Of a DNA stretch of 64,000 nucleotides, positions 35,436-45,342 are shown piece by piece. Both the position numbers and the translations under genes were made by a program. Location: assembly GCA_021372245.1 (NCBI GenBank), contig JAJFUV010000028.1, forward strand, positions 1-64,000, written 5' to 3'. The notes beneath the pieces are model-generated. The model worked only from the letters and a program-made list of their open reading frames with translations, was not told the origin of the DNA and did not search any database. Numbering within the stretch: the first letter of the stretch is position 1; every line of letters starts with the position of its first letter. This DNA is from Terriglobales bacterium. Its GTDB lineage: Bacteria; Acidobacteriota; Terriglobia; Bryobacterales; Bryobacteraceae.

Positions 35436-37565
35436 ATGGAAGTCCGAGCTGTTCTCTTTCTCTGTCTCCTCACAGGCCTGCCGCTCACCGCTCAACCGGA
35501 ACACTGGTGGCAGCGCGAACCCATCCGCATTCTCGACCTGCTGAATTTCTACGACCAGATCGACATGTGGACGCCCGAGGAGACCGTCCGCCGCAAGGCC
35601 GCCCTCGGCTTCCCCGTCGACAACATGTACGTGCACCTGCTCAAGCATGGCTTCGACGACGCAGGTTTCTACTTCAAAACCAGCCTCGCCTCCCGCCAGC
35701 GCCCTGATTTCCTTGGGCCCTACCTGCCCGCGGCCCGCGAGCACGGCATGCGCGTCACGGTGTATTTCAACGTCCATTACTACACCAACGAATTCGGTGC
35801 CAGGCATCGCGACTGGCTGCAAGTGCGCGAGAACGGCCAGCCGCTGGGCGCAGAGTACGGCTCCGGCACGGACTTCTGCGTCAACTCGCCCTGGCGCGAG
35901 TGGGTCAAGCAAGGCCTCACCGATCTCTGCCGCTACCCGATTGACGGCGTCTTCTTCGACGGTCCCATTTTCCGGCCCGACACCTGCTACTGCCAGCACT
36001 GCCGTCGTAAGTTCAAGGAACGGTACGGTACCGATCTTCCCTCGAAAAAGCAGCGTAAGGGACTGGCCCCGCAGCGCCTGCTCGAATTCCAAACGAATAG
36101 CCTCGCGGATTTCCTTCGCGACGCGCGGGCCGTCATCAAAGCCGCCAATCCGGAAATCGGCTTCTATATGAACGGCGGCGCGCTGGGCGGCAATTGGGCC
36201 ACCGGCCGGATGAACCGCCGGCTGGTGGAACAACAGGATTGGCTGGCCAGCGAAGGCGGGTTCATTTACAACGACCTCACCCGTACACCCCTCTGGAAGC
36301 CGGGCATGCGCGCACGGCTGCTCGAAACGCAGGCCGGCGGTAAACCTGTAGTCGTCATCGCCGGGGCCATGCAGAAGCCCTGGACTTACACCGTACTGCC
36401 TCCCGCCGAGCTGCGTCTGCTCTACGCCGACTCCATGGCGAACGGCGCGGGCATCTACTACAGCCTCACGCCCACCATGCTCGACCAGCCCGAGACCCGC
36501 GCCCTCACGGACATCAACGCATTCTTCACGCGCAACGTCGATTATTACCGCCGCACGCGCTCCGAAGCCCGCGCCGCCCTGGTCTGGTCGGATGCCACCG
36601 TAAACACTTACGAAGGATCCGCCGCGCAGCTCATGGACATGTACGATGTGCCGGCGCGGCGCGAAATCGGCAATCCCGAATCGGAGTTCTGGGGCCTGGC
36701 GGAAGCGCTCCTGCGCGCGCACGTGCCCTTCGACGTGATCGACGATTGGACCCTGGAACGCGATCCGCTTTCCCGCTACCGCCTGGTCCTGCTCCCCAAC
36801 GTCGCCTCCATGAGCGGCCACACGGCAGCTCGTCTGCGCGAATACGTTCGCTCCGGCGGCCATCTGCTCGCCACCTTCGAGACTTCACTCTATAACGAAC
36901 TCGGCGAGAAGCGCCCGGATTTCGCCCTCGCCGACGTATTCGGCGCTTCGAGTTCCGGTTCTGTCGCAGGCCCCCGCCGCTGGGACTACATGAATCCCGT
37001 TCTCACGCATCCATTCCTTGTTGGCCTCGCTCCGCGTTTCGCCCCCTCCACCGTTTACTACGCGCAGGCCGCTCCGCACACCGCCAAGGTGCTCGCGCGC
37101 TACACCCGGAAGGCGATAGGCCCTTACGATGGCGAATCCTCGCCCGGCCCGGACGCCGCCGTACTGCTCAACACCTACGGCAAAGGCCAAGTCGCTTACC
37201 TCCCCGGTGATTTGGGCGCGACGCTCGCCAGCTACCGCATGACCGACCTCTACCAGTTGGTCGAAAACGCCGTCCGCTCGCTGGCCCCGCCCGAAGTGAC
37301 GGTCGAGGGCGCTCCAGGATCGGTCGAGTTGGTGGTGCGGTCCCAGGACAACGGCCGGCGCTGGCTCATCCACCTGGTGAATTTCACTGGCGAAATGACC
37401 CGCCCCATCCGGAAGGTCATCCCCTTCGAGAACCTCCGTCTTAGAGTTCCGGCCCGCTTCCGCCACGCTCGTTCCCTGGCCACTCCGCGGGATCTCGCCC
37501 TGCGCGACGGCGCTTTCACCCTGCCGCGAGTCGCCGAATATGAAGTGATCGTGGTGGAGCCGTGA
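35436..37565 (+). CDS. Secreted glycosidase-like protein (GH42-type trimerisation region)
   Basis: The 709-residue protein has a signal peptide (VLFLCLLTGLPLTAQ), an N-terminal barrel-like half with DGVFFDGPIF and a CYCQHCRRKFKERYG motif (C-x-C-x2-C-x3-F-x4-G) typical of uncharacterised GHL-type hydrolases, and a C-terminal half that resembles the GH42 beta-galactosidase trimerisation domain (AALVWSDATVNTYEG, YRLVLLPNVASMSGHTAARLREYVRSGG). A hydrolase acting on a glycan is likely; no substrate can be named. ATG 35436 is the first start giving a good signal peptide. Confidence 0.75.
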   Translation: MEVRAVLFLCLLTGLPLTAQPEHWWQREPIRILDLLNFYDQIDMWTPEETVRRKAALGFPVDNMYVHLLKHGFDDAGFYFKTSLASRQRPDFLGPYLPAAREHGMRVTVYFNVHYYTNEFGARHRDWLQVRENGQPLGAEYGSGTDFCVNSPWREWVKQGLTDLCRYPIDGVFFDGPIFRPDTCYCQHCRRKFKERYGTDLPSKKQRKGLAPQRLLEFQTNSLADFLRDARAVIKAANPEIGFYMNGGALGGNWATGRMNRRLVEQQDWLASEGGFIYNDLTRTPLWKPGMRARLLETQAGGKPVVVIAGAMQKPWTYTVLPPAELRLLYADSMANGAGIYYSLTPTMLDQPETRALTDINAFFTRNVDYYRRTRSEARAALVWSDATVNTYEGSAAQLMDMYDVPARREIGNPESEFWGLAEALLRAHVPFDVIDDWTLERDPLSRYRLVLLPNVASMSGHTAARLREYVRSGGHLLATFETSLYNELGEKRPDFALADVFGASSSGSVAGPRRWDYMNPVLTHPFLVGLAPRFAPSTVYYAQAAPHTAKVLARYTRKAIGPYDGESSPGPDAAVLLNTYGKGQVAYLPGDLGATLASYRMTDLYQLVENAVRSLAPPEVTVEGAPGSVELVVRSQDNGRRWLIHLVNFTGEMTRPIRKVIPFENLRLRVPARFRHARSLATPRDLALRDGAFTLPRVAEYEVIVVEP

Positions 37566-37610
37566 CCGTCCGGCGTGAAACAATGGGACGAAACAGGTTG
37601 AAGGACTCCC

Positions 37611-38918
37611 ATGGTCGAATTTGACGGCGTCTCGAAGAGCTACTCCATCTACGAATCGCCCGGCGACCGTCTCAAGGAGCTGGCCACCTTCAACCGCCGC
37701 AGCTACCACAAAGATTTCTGGGCGTTGCGCGACGTGAGTTTCCGCGTCGCGCGCGGCGAAACCTTCTGCGTCATCGGCGAAAACGGCTCAGGCAAGAGTA
37801 CCCTCCTGCAAATGGTGGCCGGTATTCTTCCCGCCACCACCGGCACCGTCAGCGTCGACGGCCGCGTCTCCGCGTTACTCGAGTTGGGCGCCGGCTTCAA
37901 TCCCGAATTCAGTGGCCGGGATAACGTCTACCTCAATGGCGCCATCCTGGGCTTCTCCACCGCTGAAATGGACCGGAAGTACCAGCAGATTGCCGACTTC
38001 GCCGAGATCGGCGACTTCATCAACCGGCCGGTCAAGACTTACTCGAGCGGCATGGTCGTGCGGCTCGCTTTCGCCGTGGTGATCCACGTCGACCCGGAGA
38101 TTCTGCTTGTGGACGAAGCGCTCGCCGTGGGCGACCTGTATTTCCGGCAGCGCTGCATGCGCAAGGTTCACGAACTTCGCGAGCGCGGCATCACCATCCT
38201 CTTCGTTTCGCACGCCATGGCCGACGTGAAGGCCATCGGCGACCGCACGCTGTGGCTCGATAAGGGCCGGATCAAGGAACTTGGCGCCACCGACATGGTA
38301 GTCTCCAAGTACCTGGCCGCCATGGTGGAGAAGGATTCCGCCTACCTTACCTTGAGCGCCCGCCCCGAAGCCGTGCCCACAGGCAGGCGCTCCCAAGCCC
38401 CCGAGGTCGTCGACACCATTCCGAATATCGACTACCGGTATGGCGATGGGCGCGCGGAGATTCTCGGCGTCGCCGTGCTGGACGAATTCGGCCGTCGGAT
38501 TTCCCTGATGGAACCGAATCAGCGCATCGTCGTGAGGGTCAGCGTGCGGGCCAAAGAGGACATTCCGCTGCCCATCGTCGGCTTCATGTTCCGCAACCAC
38601 CTCGGCTTGGATTTCTCCGGCACCAACACCGCCCGCGAAGGCTATCAGCTCGCCTCCATGCGGGCCGGCGACATATCGACGGTGGACTTCCATGTCGACG
38701 TCCCCGAACTCTATCCGGCTTCCTTCTCCTTTTCGCCGGCTATTGCCGATGGGACGCTATTGAGCTACACAATGTGCGATTGGATCGATAATGCCGTGGT
38801 GCTTCAAATGGGCCACGGCCAGGGACAGGTTTACGGTTTTATGCGCCTGAATTGCCGCGTCGAAGTGAACGCGAGACTCGCTGGACGCAGAGTGCCTCCG
38901 GAGGCCCAGCATGGCTGA
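37611..38918 (+). CDS. Polysaccharide ABC exporter ATPase, Wzt-type
   Basis: A 435-residue ATPase of the O-antigen/teichoic-acid exporter group. Walker A is GENGSGKST (about 61-69), the signature is YSSGMVVRLAF, and Walker B is ILLVDEALAVGD. Beyond the ATPase (about 245 onward) lies a C-terminal beta-sandwich like the Wzt carbohydrate-binding domain, which recognises the polymer to be exported. No Wzm-type permease is in the window. It overlaps the methyltransferase gene by 8 bases and starts the polysaccharide block. Confidence 0.9.
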   Translation: MVEFDGVSKSYSIYESPGDRLKELATFNRRSYHKDFWALRDVSFRVARGETFCVIGENGSGKSTLLQMVAGILPATTGTVSVDGRVSALLELGAGFNPEFSGRDNVYLNGAILGFSTAEMDRKYQQIADFAEIGDFINRPVKTYSSGMVVRLAFAVVIHVDPEILLVDEALAVGDLYFRQRCMRKVHELRERGITILFVSHAMADVKAIGDRTLWLDKGRIKELGATDMVVSKYLAAMVEKDSAYLTLSARPEAVPTGRRSQAPEVVDTIPNIDYRYGDGRAEILGVAVLDEFGRRISLMEPNQRIVVRVSVRAKEDIPLPIVGFMFRNHLGLDFSGTNTAREGYQLASMRAGDISTVDFHVDVPELYPASFSFSPAIADGTLLSYTMCDWIDNAVVLQMGHGQGQVYGFMRLNCRVEVNARLAGRRVPPEAQHG

Positions 38919-40032
38919 ATTCACGGGTGAACGCGTGGTGCCCGGTGAGGTTGATGTCGATCTGTGGAACGAACACCTGGCGCGCTACCACTTCGCATCA
39001 CGCCTGGCCCGCTCCAAGCGCGTGCTCGACGCAGGCTGCGGCGCGGGCTACGGCTCGGCCCTTCTCGCCCAGGACGCATTCGAAGTCTTCGGTGTGGACC
39101 TGAAACCCGAAGCCGTCGCCTATGCCCGCGGCCACTACAGTGAGCCCAATCTCTCTTTCGCGCAAGGTTCCTGCGCCGCGCTGCCCATCGCTTCGGCTTC
39201 CCTCGACCTGATCGTCGCCTTCGAAGTCATCGAGCACATTACCGAGTGGCGCGAGTTTCTCGCCGAAGCCCGCCGTGTGCTTCGTCCCTCCGGCCAATTC
39301 GTCGTTTCCACTCCGAATAAGGATTACTACACGGCCTCCCGCGGCCCGTCCGGCCTGAATCCGTTCCACGTGCATGAGTTCACTTACGAGGAATTCCTCC
39401 AGGAACTCAGGCAAGTCTTCCCCAGCGTTTGCCTCTACCTCGAAAACCACAGCGAGAGCATCGTTTTCCAACCCGTGTCTCCGGACGGCGCGGCGCTGGT
39501 GAAGCTGGAAGAAGGCTCTGCCGAAGCGCATGAGGCCAGCTTCTACGTCGCCGTTTGTGCCGCCTCGACGCAGACCGGCGCGCCCACCTATGTGTACGTT
39601 CCGCGAGCGAGCAACGTCCTGTTCGAACGCGAGCGCCACATCACCCGCCTCGAAGGCGAGCTGGTGCTCAAAGACGAGTGGCTGGCGACCATCAAGTCCG
39701 AACACGCCGATCTGGTTGAGAAATTCCGCGCACTGCAGGCCGAGCTTGAGGAGAGCAACCGTTGGGCCGGGGAGTTGAATAAGCAACTCAAGGAGGCGGC
39801 CGACAAGGTTTCCGCCTACGAGGCCAAGATCGCCGAACTCGAAGCCGAACGTGTACGCTCGGTCGAGTGGGTCCGCAAGACGGAGGCGAACCTGGAAGAA
39901 CGTACCAAGTGGGCGCTCAGTCTGGAACAGGAAAAGTCCGCCCTCGAACAACAGTTGAGCCTGGTGCGCGCCTCGCGTTGGGTGAAGTTCGGCAAATCCC
40001 TCGGTCTCGGTCCCAAGTTGGGAGACGCTTGA
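38911..40032 (+). CDS. SAM methyltransferase with C-terminal coiled coil
   Basis: A 373-residue fusion. The first 200 residues are a class I methyltransferase (motif I VLDAGCGAGYGS, then VDLKPEA and LDLIVAFEVIEHI). From about residue 230 there is a long charged coiled coil (KDEWLATIKSEHADLVEKFRA onward) of around 110 residues. This matches the design of chain-terminating methyltransferases with coiled-coil rulers such as WbdD, which stop O-antigen elongation before Wzt/Wzm export. The gene sits directly between a Wzt-type ATPase and a glycosyltransferase, which supports such a role, though no kinase domain is seen. Confidence 0.85.
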   Translation: MAEFTGERVVPGEVDVDLWNEHLARYHFASRLARSKRVLDAGCGAGYGSALLAQDAFEVFGVDLKPEAVAYARGHYSEPNLSFAQGSCAALPIASASLDLIVAFEVIEHITEWREFLAEARRVLRPSGQFVVSTPNKDYYTASRGPSGLNPFHVHEFTYEEFLQELRQVFPSVCLYLENHSESIVFQPVSPDGAALVKLEEGSAEAHEASFYVAVCAASTQTGAPTYVYVPRASNVLFERERHITRLEGELVLKDEWLATIKSEHADLVEKFRALQAELEESNRWAGELNKQLKEAADKVSAYEAKIAELEAERVRSVEWVRKTEANLEERTKWALSLEQEKSALEQQLSLVRASRWVKFGKSLGLGPKLGDA

Positions 40033-40033
40033 G

Positions 40034-42361
40034 ATGGCGTTGCTCGCTCGCGTCCTGCGCGCGCTTCCGTTGCTGGTCGTCTCCCCGTTTCTCGTAGTCG
40101 TCTCGGCCATCGTAATAGCCGCGACGGACTTGATGTGGTTCCTGTTCGGCCGCCGGCGGCCCTTCGCGGCACAGCCTGTCTCGAACCAGGCGGCCAGCGT
40201 CGTCATCCCCAGCTGGAATGCGCGCGATCTGGTCGAAAAGTACCTGCCGCCCCTGATTGAAGCCCTTCGCTTCAACCCGGATAACGAGATCGTCTTAGTG
40301 GACAACGGTTCCACTGACGGGAGCGCGGCCATGGTGCGCGAACGCTTTCCGGGCGTCCGCGTGCTTGCCCTCGAACGCAACCTCGGCTTCGGCGGCGGCG
40401 CCAACGCCGGCGTGCGCGCCGCGCGCAACGACATCGTCATCCTGCTCAACAACGACATGCGCGTCGCGCCGGACTTCCTCCCCCCTCTGCTCGAAGCCTT
40501 CCGCGACCCAACCGTCTTCGCCGTCTCCTGCCAGATCTTCTTCAGCGACCCGCAGAAGACCCGCGAAGAGACCGGTCTCACAGAGGGCTGGTGGGAACAT
40601 GGCAGTTTCCGCGTGCGCCACCGTATCGACGCCGAAATCAAGGACCTGTATCCATGCTTTTACGCCGGAGGCGGCTCCTGCGCTATCGACCGCCGGAAGT
40701 TCCTGGAACTCGGCGGGTTCGACCCGCTCTATGAGCCTTTCTATTACGAAGACACCGACCTCGGCTACCAGGCCTGGAAGCGCGGCTGGAAGCTCTACTA
40801 TCAACCCCGCAGCGTTGTCTACCACGAGCACCGGGGCACCATCGGCCGCCGCTTCAGCCCGGCGTTTATAGACCGCGTCGTTAAGAAGAATTGCCTTCTG
40901 TGGACGTGGAAGAACATCCATGAGTGCCGCCGCCTCGGTGGCCATTTCGCGTACAGTTACGCTGCGGCCCTGCTCAGCGTGTTCCTGGGTGATTCGCCCG
41001 AACGTACCAGTCTAGCCGGCTTGTGGGGCGCCTTCCTCTCGCTTCCGCGCCTGATCCCTTCCCGCTGGCGGGCTCGCTCGCTGGCCGCCGTGGACGACAC
41101 CGAGGCCTTTCGCCGTCCCCTGGGCGGCTACTTCCGGGACCGCTTCGCCCAAATGGAGCCAGCGCCCCAGCACCCCAAGGTTCTCTTCGTCTCGCCCTAT
41201 TCCATCTGCCCGCCTGTCCACGGCGGTGGCGTGTTCATGTACCAGACCCTCGACACGCTGGTCGACCTCACCGAAGTCCACCTGGTGGTGCTGATCGACG
41301 AAGCCTGGCAACAGGCCGCCCACGAACCGCTAGTGGCTCGCTGCGGCTCGGCCAAGTTCATTGTGCGCATGAAGGGCCGCCGGAACACGCTCGGCTCCAT
41401 CCTGCCCCACGCCGTCAGCGAGTATGCCAACCAGGACCTCGCCTGGCTCCTCCACCGCCAGATTTACTTGCATGGGATCGACGTCGTGCAGCTTGAGTAC
41501 ACCCCGCTCGGCCAGTACACCGCCGCGTTCAACCGCATCGCCGTCATCCTGTTCGAGCACGACATCTATTTCCAATCCATCGCCCGCGGCTTCGCCCATG
41601 CGCAGGGCCTCGCGGCAAAGCTCACGAGCCGCTTCGAGTACCTCCGAGCGCTGCGTTGGGAGCTGAGGATGCTCCCGCACGCCGACCGCATCCAGGTCTG
41701 CAGCCCCCAGAACCGGGACTTCCTCGTCAGCTTCCTACCCCAGGTGAAGGACCGCATCGACGACGGCGTCCGCGCCGGGATCGATACCGCCCGCTACGAA
41801 TTCTCGCCTGGCGGCCGCCGCCCCTTTACCATGCTCTTTCTCGGCAGTTTCCGCCACCTCCCGAACCAGGCCGCGCTGAGCTGGTTTGCCGAGCGCGTAC
41901 TGCCACTGGTCGTTGAGCGGTGTCCTGAAGCGCGCCTGGTCGTCGTCGGTTCCGACCCGCCGCCCCGGCATTTCCTACCCCAGGGCGTCTTGCCCTACGT
42001 CGAGTTCAGGGGCTTTGTCAAGGAAGTCCGCCAACCGCTGGCCGAATGCGCCGTCTTCGTCTGTCCGATCCTAAGCGGATCCGGAATGCGCGTAAAACTG
42101 CTCGAGGCCTTCGCCGCGGGCATCCCTGTTGTTTCTACATCTGTAGGAGCAGAGGGCTTAACCGATGGCGGCGACACCTGCCTGGTGGCCGACACGCCTG
42201 AGGAGTTCGCCGCGAACGTCCTCCGCCTGTTCGAGGACCCCGATCTGGCCGTCCGGCTCGCCCGGCAAGCCCGCGCCCTGGTGGAGAGCAAGTTCGACAT
42301 GCGCGTGATGACGCACGCGCTCCTGGAAACCTACCGCGCCGCGGTACGGGCCAAGCGGTAG
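40034..42361 (+). CDS. Fused GT2-GT4 glycosyltransferase
   Basis: The 775-residue protein starts with a membrane segment (LPLLVVSPFLVVVSAIVIAA). A GT2 domain follows (about 50-300: VVIPSWNARDLVE, VLVDNGSTDGS, LLNNDMRV, EPFYYEDTDLGYQAWKRGW). After a linker comes a GT4/GT-B domain (about 385-770: PKVLFVSPYSICPPVHGGG, TMLFLGSFRHLPNQAALSWF, CPILSGSGMRVKLLEAFAAGIPVVSTSVGAEG). Two activities in one protein suggest that it adds a repeating disaccharide to a surface polymer. It starts 2 bases after the methyltransferase stop. Confidence 0.88.
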   Translation: MALLARVLRALPLLVVSPFLVVVSAIVIAATDLMWFLFGRRRPFAAQPVSNQAASVVIPSWNARDLVEKYLPPLIEALRFNPDNEIVLVDNGSTDGSAAMVRERFPGVRVLALERNLGFGGGANAGVRAARNDIVILLNNDMRVAPDFLPPLLEAFRDPTVFAVSCQIFFSDPQKTREETGLTEGWWEHGSFRVRHRIDAEIKDLYPCFYAGGGSCAIDRRKFLELGGFDPLYEPFYYEDTDLGYQAWKRGWKLYYQPRSVVYHEHRGTIGRRFSPAFIDRVVKKNCLLWTWKNIHECRRLGGHFAYSYAAALLSVFLGDSPERTSLAGLWGAFLSLPRLIPSRWRARSLAAVDDTEAFRRPLGGYFRDRFAQMEPAPQHPKVLFVSPYSICPPVHGGGVFMYQTLDTLVDLTEVHLVVLIDEAWQQAAHEPLVARCGSAKFIVRMKGRRNTLGSILPHAVSEYANQDLAWLLHRQIYLHGIDVVQLEYTPLGQYTAAFNRIAVILFEHDIYFQSIARGFAHAQGLAAKLTSRFEYLRALRWELRMLPHADRIQVCSPQNRDFLVSFLPQVKDRIDDGVRAGIDTARYEFSPGGRRPFTMLFLGSFRHLPNQAALSWFAERVLPLVVERCPEARLVVVGSDPPPRHFLPQGVLPYVEFRGFVKEVRQPLAECAVFVCPILSGSGMRVKLLEAFAAGIPVVSTSVGAEGLTDGGDTCLVADTPEEFAANVLRLFEDPDLAVRLARQARALVESKFDMRVMTHALLETYRAAVRAKR

Positions 42362-42390
42362 CTCTCCCCGTCGGATGCTACCCTGAATCC

Positions 42391-43623
42391 ATGCGGTATC
42401 TCCGGTGCGGGGTGCTTCTCGCTCTCGCCGCCATGCTCGCCCAGGCCAGTGATTTGCATGCCGCCGCGCGTGCCGGTGACGTGGCCCGGGTCCGCGCCCT
42501 GCTCGATGCCGGCGCGTCGCCAAACGAGCGCGATAGCCTCGGCGGAACGCCGCTGCACGACGCTTCCTGGGCCGGCCATATCGCCGTGGCGGAACTCCTG
42601 CTTGCCCACGGCGCCGACCCCGACTCCAGGCACGAGGAGGGCGGCTCGACCCCGCTGCACTACGCCATCATCACCAATCATCCCGAACTGGCGGCGCTGC
42701 TCGTCGCCAAGGGCGCTCACGTCAACGTCCCCTACCGCAACGGCATCACGGCACTGCACCTGGCCGCCAACCGCGGCTACCTGAGCCTGGCCGAATTCCT
42801 GCTTTCCCACGGCGCCCGCGTCAACGCGGCGGACGCCACCGGGTCCACACCCCTGCACGAAGCCGCCTGGAAGGGGCACGACGGCATGGTGAAGTTCCTC
42901 ATCTCTAAAGGGGCCGCCGTCAACGTGAAGGATCGGGACGAAGGCGCTACGCCGCTGCACGAGGCCGCCGCCAAAGGGCAGACCGACGCGGTGGCCGCGC
43001 TGCTTGCCGCCGGCGCCGACCCGAATCTACGCGATCTCAGCGGTGCTACACCACTCGACGAAGCCCTGCGCTTCCGAAATGCACAGGTTGTCGAATTGCT
43101 GCTGGCGCACGGAGCCCGCATCGAAGGCGCCGATCCCTCCTCCGCGCGCCGCTTGCAGGACGCCGTATTGCGCGGCCAGACCGACCTGGTGACCCTCCTT
43201 CTTGAAAAGGGCGCCGATCCCAATACGAAGACCCCGCAGGGCTCTACGTTACTGCACGATGCCGCGCTCAAGGGGCATAAGGAGGTCGTCGAACTGCTGC
43301 TCGGCCGCGGCGCCCGCCTGGACGCACCCAACGCATCCGGCGCCACGCCGCTGCATGATGCCGCGCTCGGAGGCCATCGCGCGGTCGTGGAGCTGCTCAT
43401 CGACCGCGGCGCGGTGATCGACGCTCGCGACACCGAGTCCGGAGCCACCCCGCTGTTCCTGGCCGCGAGCTGGGGGCGCATGGACGTCGCCGCGCTGCTC
43501 GTGGCCAAAGGTGCTGATGTCAATGCCCGCAACAAGGCGGGTGTCTCGCCCCTGGCTATCGCCCTGAAGAACGGCCACGAGGATCTCGCCGCCCTTCTGC
43601 GGGACCGCGGCGCTAAAGAATAG
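42391..43623 (+). CDS. Secreted ankyrin-repeat protein, 12 repeats
   Basis: A 410-residue protein with a signal peptide (MRYLRCGVLLALAAMLAQAS). The rest is about 12 tandem ankyrin repeats with the consensus GxTPLHDAAxxGHxxVVELLLxxGADPN; repeats 7 and 8 lack the TPLH His. Ankyrin stacks bind proteins. With a signal peptide the stack is probably periplasmic, where its partner is unknown. It lies 29 bases after the glycosyltransferase but no shared role is evident. Confidence 0.9.
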   Translation: MRYLRCGVLLALAAMLAQASDLHAAARAGDVARVRALLDAGASPNERDSLGGTPLHDASWAGHIAVAELLLAHGADPDSRHEEGGSTPLHYAIITNHPELAALLVAKGAHVNVPYRNGITALHLAANRGYLSLAEFLLSHGARVNAADATGSTPLHEAAWKGHDGMVKFLISKGAAVNVKDRDEGATPLHEAAAKGQTDAVAALLAAGADPNLRDLSGATPLDEALRFRNAQVVELLLAHGARIEGADPSSARRLQDAVLRGQTDLVTLLLEKGADPNTKTPQGSTLLHDAALKGHKEVVELLLGRGARLDAPNASGATPLHDAALGGHRAVVELLIDRGAVIDARDTESGATPLFLAASWGRMDVAALLVAKGADVNARNKAGVSPLAIALKNGHEDLAALLRDRGAKE

Positions 43624-43647
43624 CCCTTACGCGCCCGATTTACTAGC

Positions 43648-45315
43648 TTGGTGAAAAGCCGTAGCTCCCACACGCATTTAGCCGCCGCCGCCGAGGTGCT
43701 AAGCACGCAGCTTCGCGCTCACCTGAAGCGCTGGTCATCGCTGTTTGCGCCCGTGGCCGGCCAAGCGGAACGCCGTTTTCTCTCCAGACTTGCCCGGCTG
43801 GGCTTCGACGCCCGGCAGCGGAAAGCGCTGGCCGCCATTGCGCCCGGCGCCGCCGCGCGAATTCTCGCCGACGGCCGTCCTCCGGCGGATTTCTTCGAAC
43901 AGGTGGAGTACAACGGCCGCCGCCTGGCCAAGCTCCGCCTGTCTCCTGCCGAGATCATTCGCGCTTTGCGCGAATACGATAACATCCGTCTCTCCGGCCT
44001 GGGTCCCATGAGCCCGGCCGATACCGCCAATTTCCGCTGGGCGCGCAATCAACTTCACTTCTGCGCCGTCCTCACTCTGAACAACGCTTTCTACCAGGTG
44101 CGCGAAACCGAAACCAGGACCTTTTACGAACTCTTTCGCGCCGAGGTGGAATCGCGCGGCCTCGACCAGTTGCTCAGCCGCTTTCTCGACATCCTCACGC
44201 ACTTCAGCCGCGCGCAAGCCGGAGCTCTTTTCCTACGCAACGGCTCGGACCGCACCTGGACGCGACGAGCGGTCGTACCGGCCCCCGAGGGGGACGCCGC
44301 GCCCGGCTCGCAAAGCCCCTGCCGCTTCGACAGGTTGGGCCGCCCGCGTTATCTCGAAAGCGGCGGCGCCGGCCAGGATTGCTGGCTGCTTCCCGAATGG
44401 CGCGAGCGCTATGCCTGTTGCTGGTCCGTGCCCCTGGCAGCCGAGGGCCGCACGCTCGGCGTCATGCAATTTGCTTTCGACAAACCTTACGAATGGCTGC
44501 CCCGGGAACTCGAACTCCTCGAAGTGGCCGCGGAACGCTGCATCCTGGCCGCGCAGAAGGCCCGCCTGATGGAAGAACTGGCGGAACGCGAGGAACAGGT
44601 CCGCGGGCTGGCGGAGCATCTCATTCAGGTGGAGGAGATGGAACGCCGCAGGGTCAGCCGCGAACTACATGACGAGGCCGGACAATCCCTTCTTTACATT
44701 CGCCTGCAACTGGAAATGCTCGAACGCTCCGTCGCATCCGGAAATCCGGCGCTCGCGGAACAATTAGGCCAGCTTCGCGACCTGCTGGAAAAGGACATCA
44801 TCGAAATCCGGCGGGTCATCGGCGCCCTCAGCCCTGCGGTGCTGGCCCAGTTGGGCCTGGCGCCGGCCTTGCGGCAGCTTGTCAGTCAGCTCCGCCGGAG
44901 GCATCCCGCCCGAGTCCGCCTGCAGGTGTCTCGCCTAGGGCGGCTTCCGGAAAAGACCGAAGCCACCGTCTACCGGCTTGCGCAGGAGTGCTGCAACAAC
45001 ATCATTAAACATTCCTCGGCAACGCATGTAAACCTTTCCCTGCGTTCAGCCGATGGAGTACTGAGACTGAACGTTGAGGATGACGGTGTCGGTTTTCGAG
45101 TCGAAGAGGCACTGGCCAAACGGGATTCTTTCGGCCTGGCTGGCATCCGGGAGCGCGTGGCGCTTTTCGGTGGACGATTTGACATCCGTACCCGCCCCGG
45201 GATGGGGACGAAGATAAAGATCGAGTTGCCACTCCCGCACCGGGCGAAGCACGAAGCGAGTCCGACGGCGCGTCGAGCAAATGTTGCCCGCGCCAAAACA
45301 GAGTCAAGACAGTAG
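43648..45315 (+). CDS. Sensor histidine kinase, NarL-type, GAF
   Basis: A 555-residue cytoplasmic sensor (no obvious transmembrane segments). About the first 150 residues form an alpha-helical domain I do not recognise. Residues about 165-315 look like a GAF domain (ILTHFSRAQAGALFLR). The HisKA_3 region has the phosphorylated His in RRRVSRELHDEAGQSL, followed by an HATPase_c with ECCNNIIKHSSATHV, DDGVGF and GLAGIRERV. The start is TTG 43648 followed by GTG; the GTG could also serve. The regulator gene follows 27 bases later. Confidence 0.88.
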   Translation: MVKSRSSHTHLAAAAEVLSTQLRAHLKRWSSLFAPVAGQAERRFLSRLARLGFDARQRKALAAIAPGAAARILADGRPPADFFEQVEYNGRRLAKLRLSPAEIIRALREYDNIRLSGLGPMSPADTANFRWARNQLHFCAVLTLNNAFYQVRETETRTFYELFRAEVESRGLDQLLSRFLDILTHFSRAQAGALFLRNGSDRTWTRRAVVPAPEGDAAPGSQSPCRFDRLGRPRYLESGGAGQDCWLLPEWRERYACCWSVPLAAEGRTLGVMQFAFDKPYEWLPRELELLEVAAERCILAAQKARLMEELAEREEQVRGLAEHLIQVEEMERRRVSRELHDEAGQSLLYIRLQLEMLERSVASGNPALAEQLGQLRDLLEKDIIEIRRVIGALSPAVLAQLGLAPALRQLVSQLRRRHPARVRLQVSRLGRLPEKTEATVYRLAQECCNNIIKHSSATHVNLSLRSADGVLRLNVEDDGVGFRVEEALAKRDSFGLAGIRERVALFGGRFDIRTRPGMGTKIKIELPLPHRAKHEASPTARRANVARAKTESRQ

Positions 45316-45342
45316 GGATCTTGAGACAAGTCGAGTAAACGT

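Noticed and set aside
35373..36863. 496-codon minus-strand ORF over the glycosidase-like gene
   Set aside because: Shadow; no motif or signal peptide, while the plus strand has a clear signal peptide and a Cys motif.
38998..40641. 547-codon minus-strand ORF over methyltransferase and glycosyltransferase
   Set aside because: Spans two overlapping plus-strand genes with clear families; no independent support.
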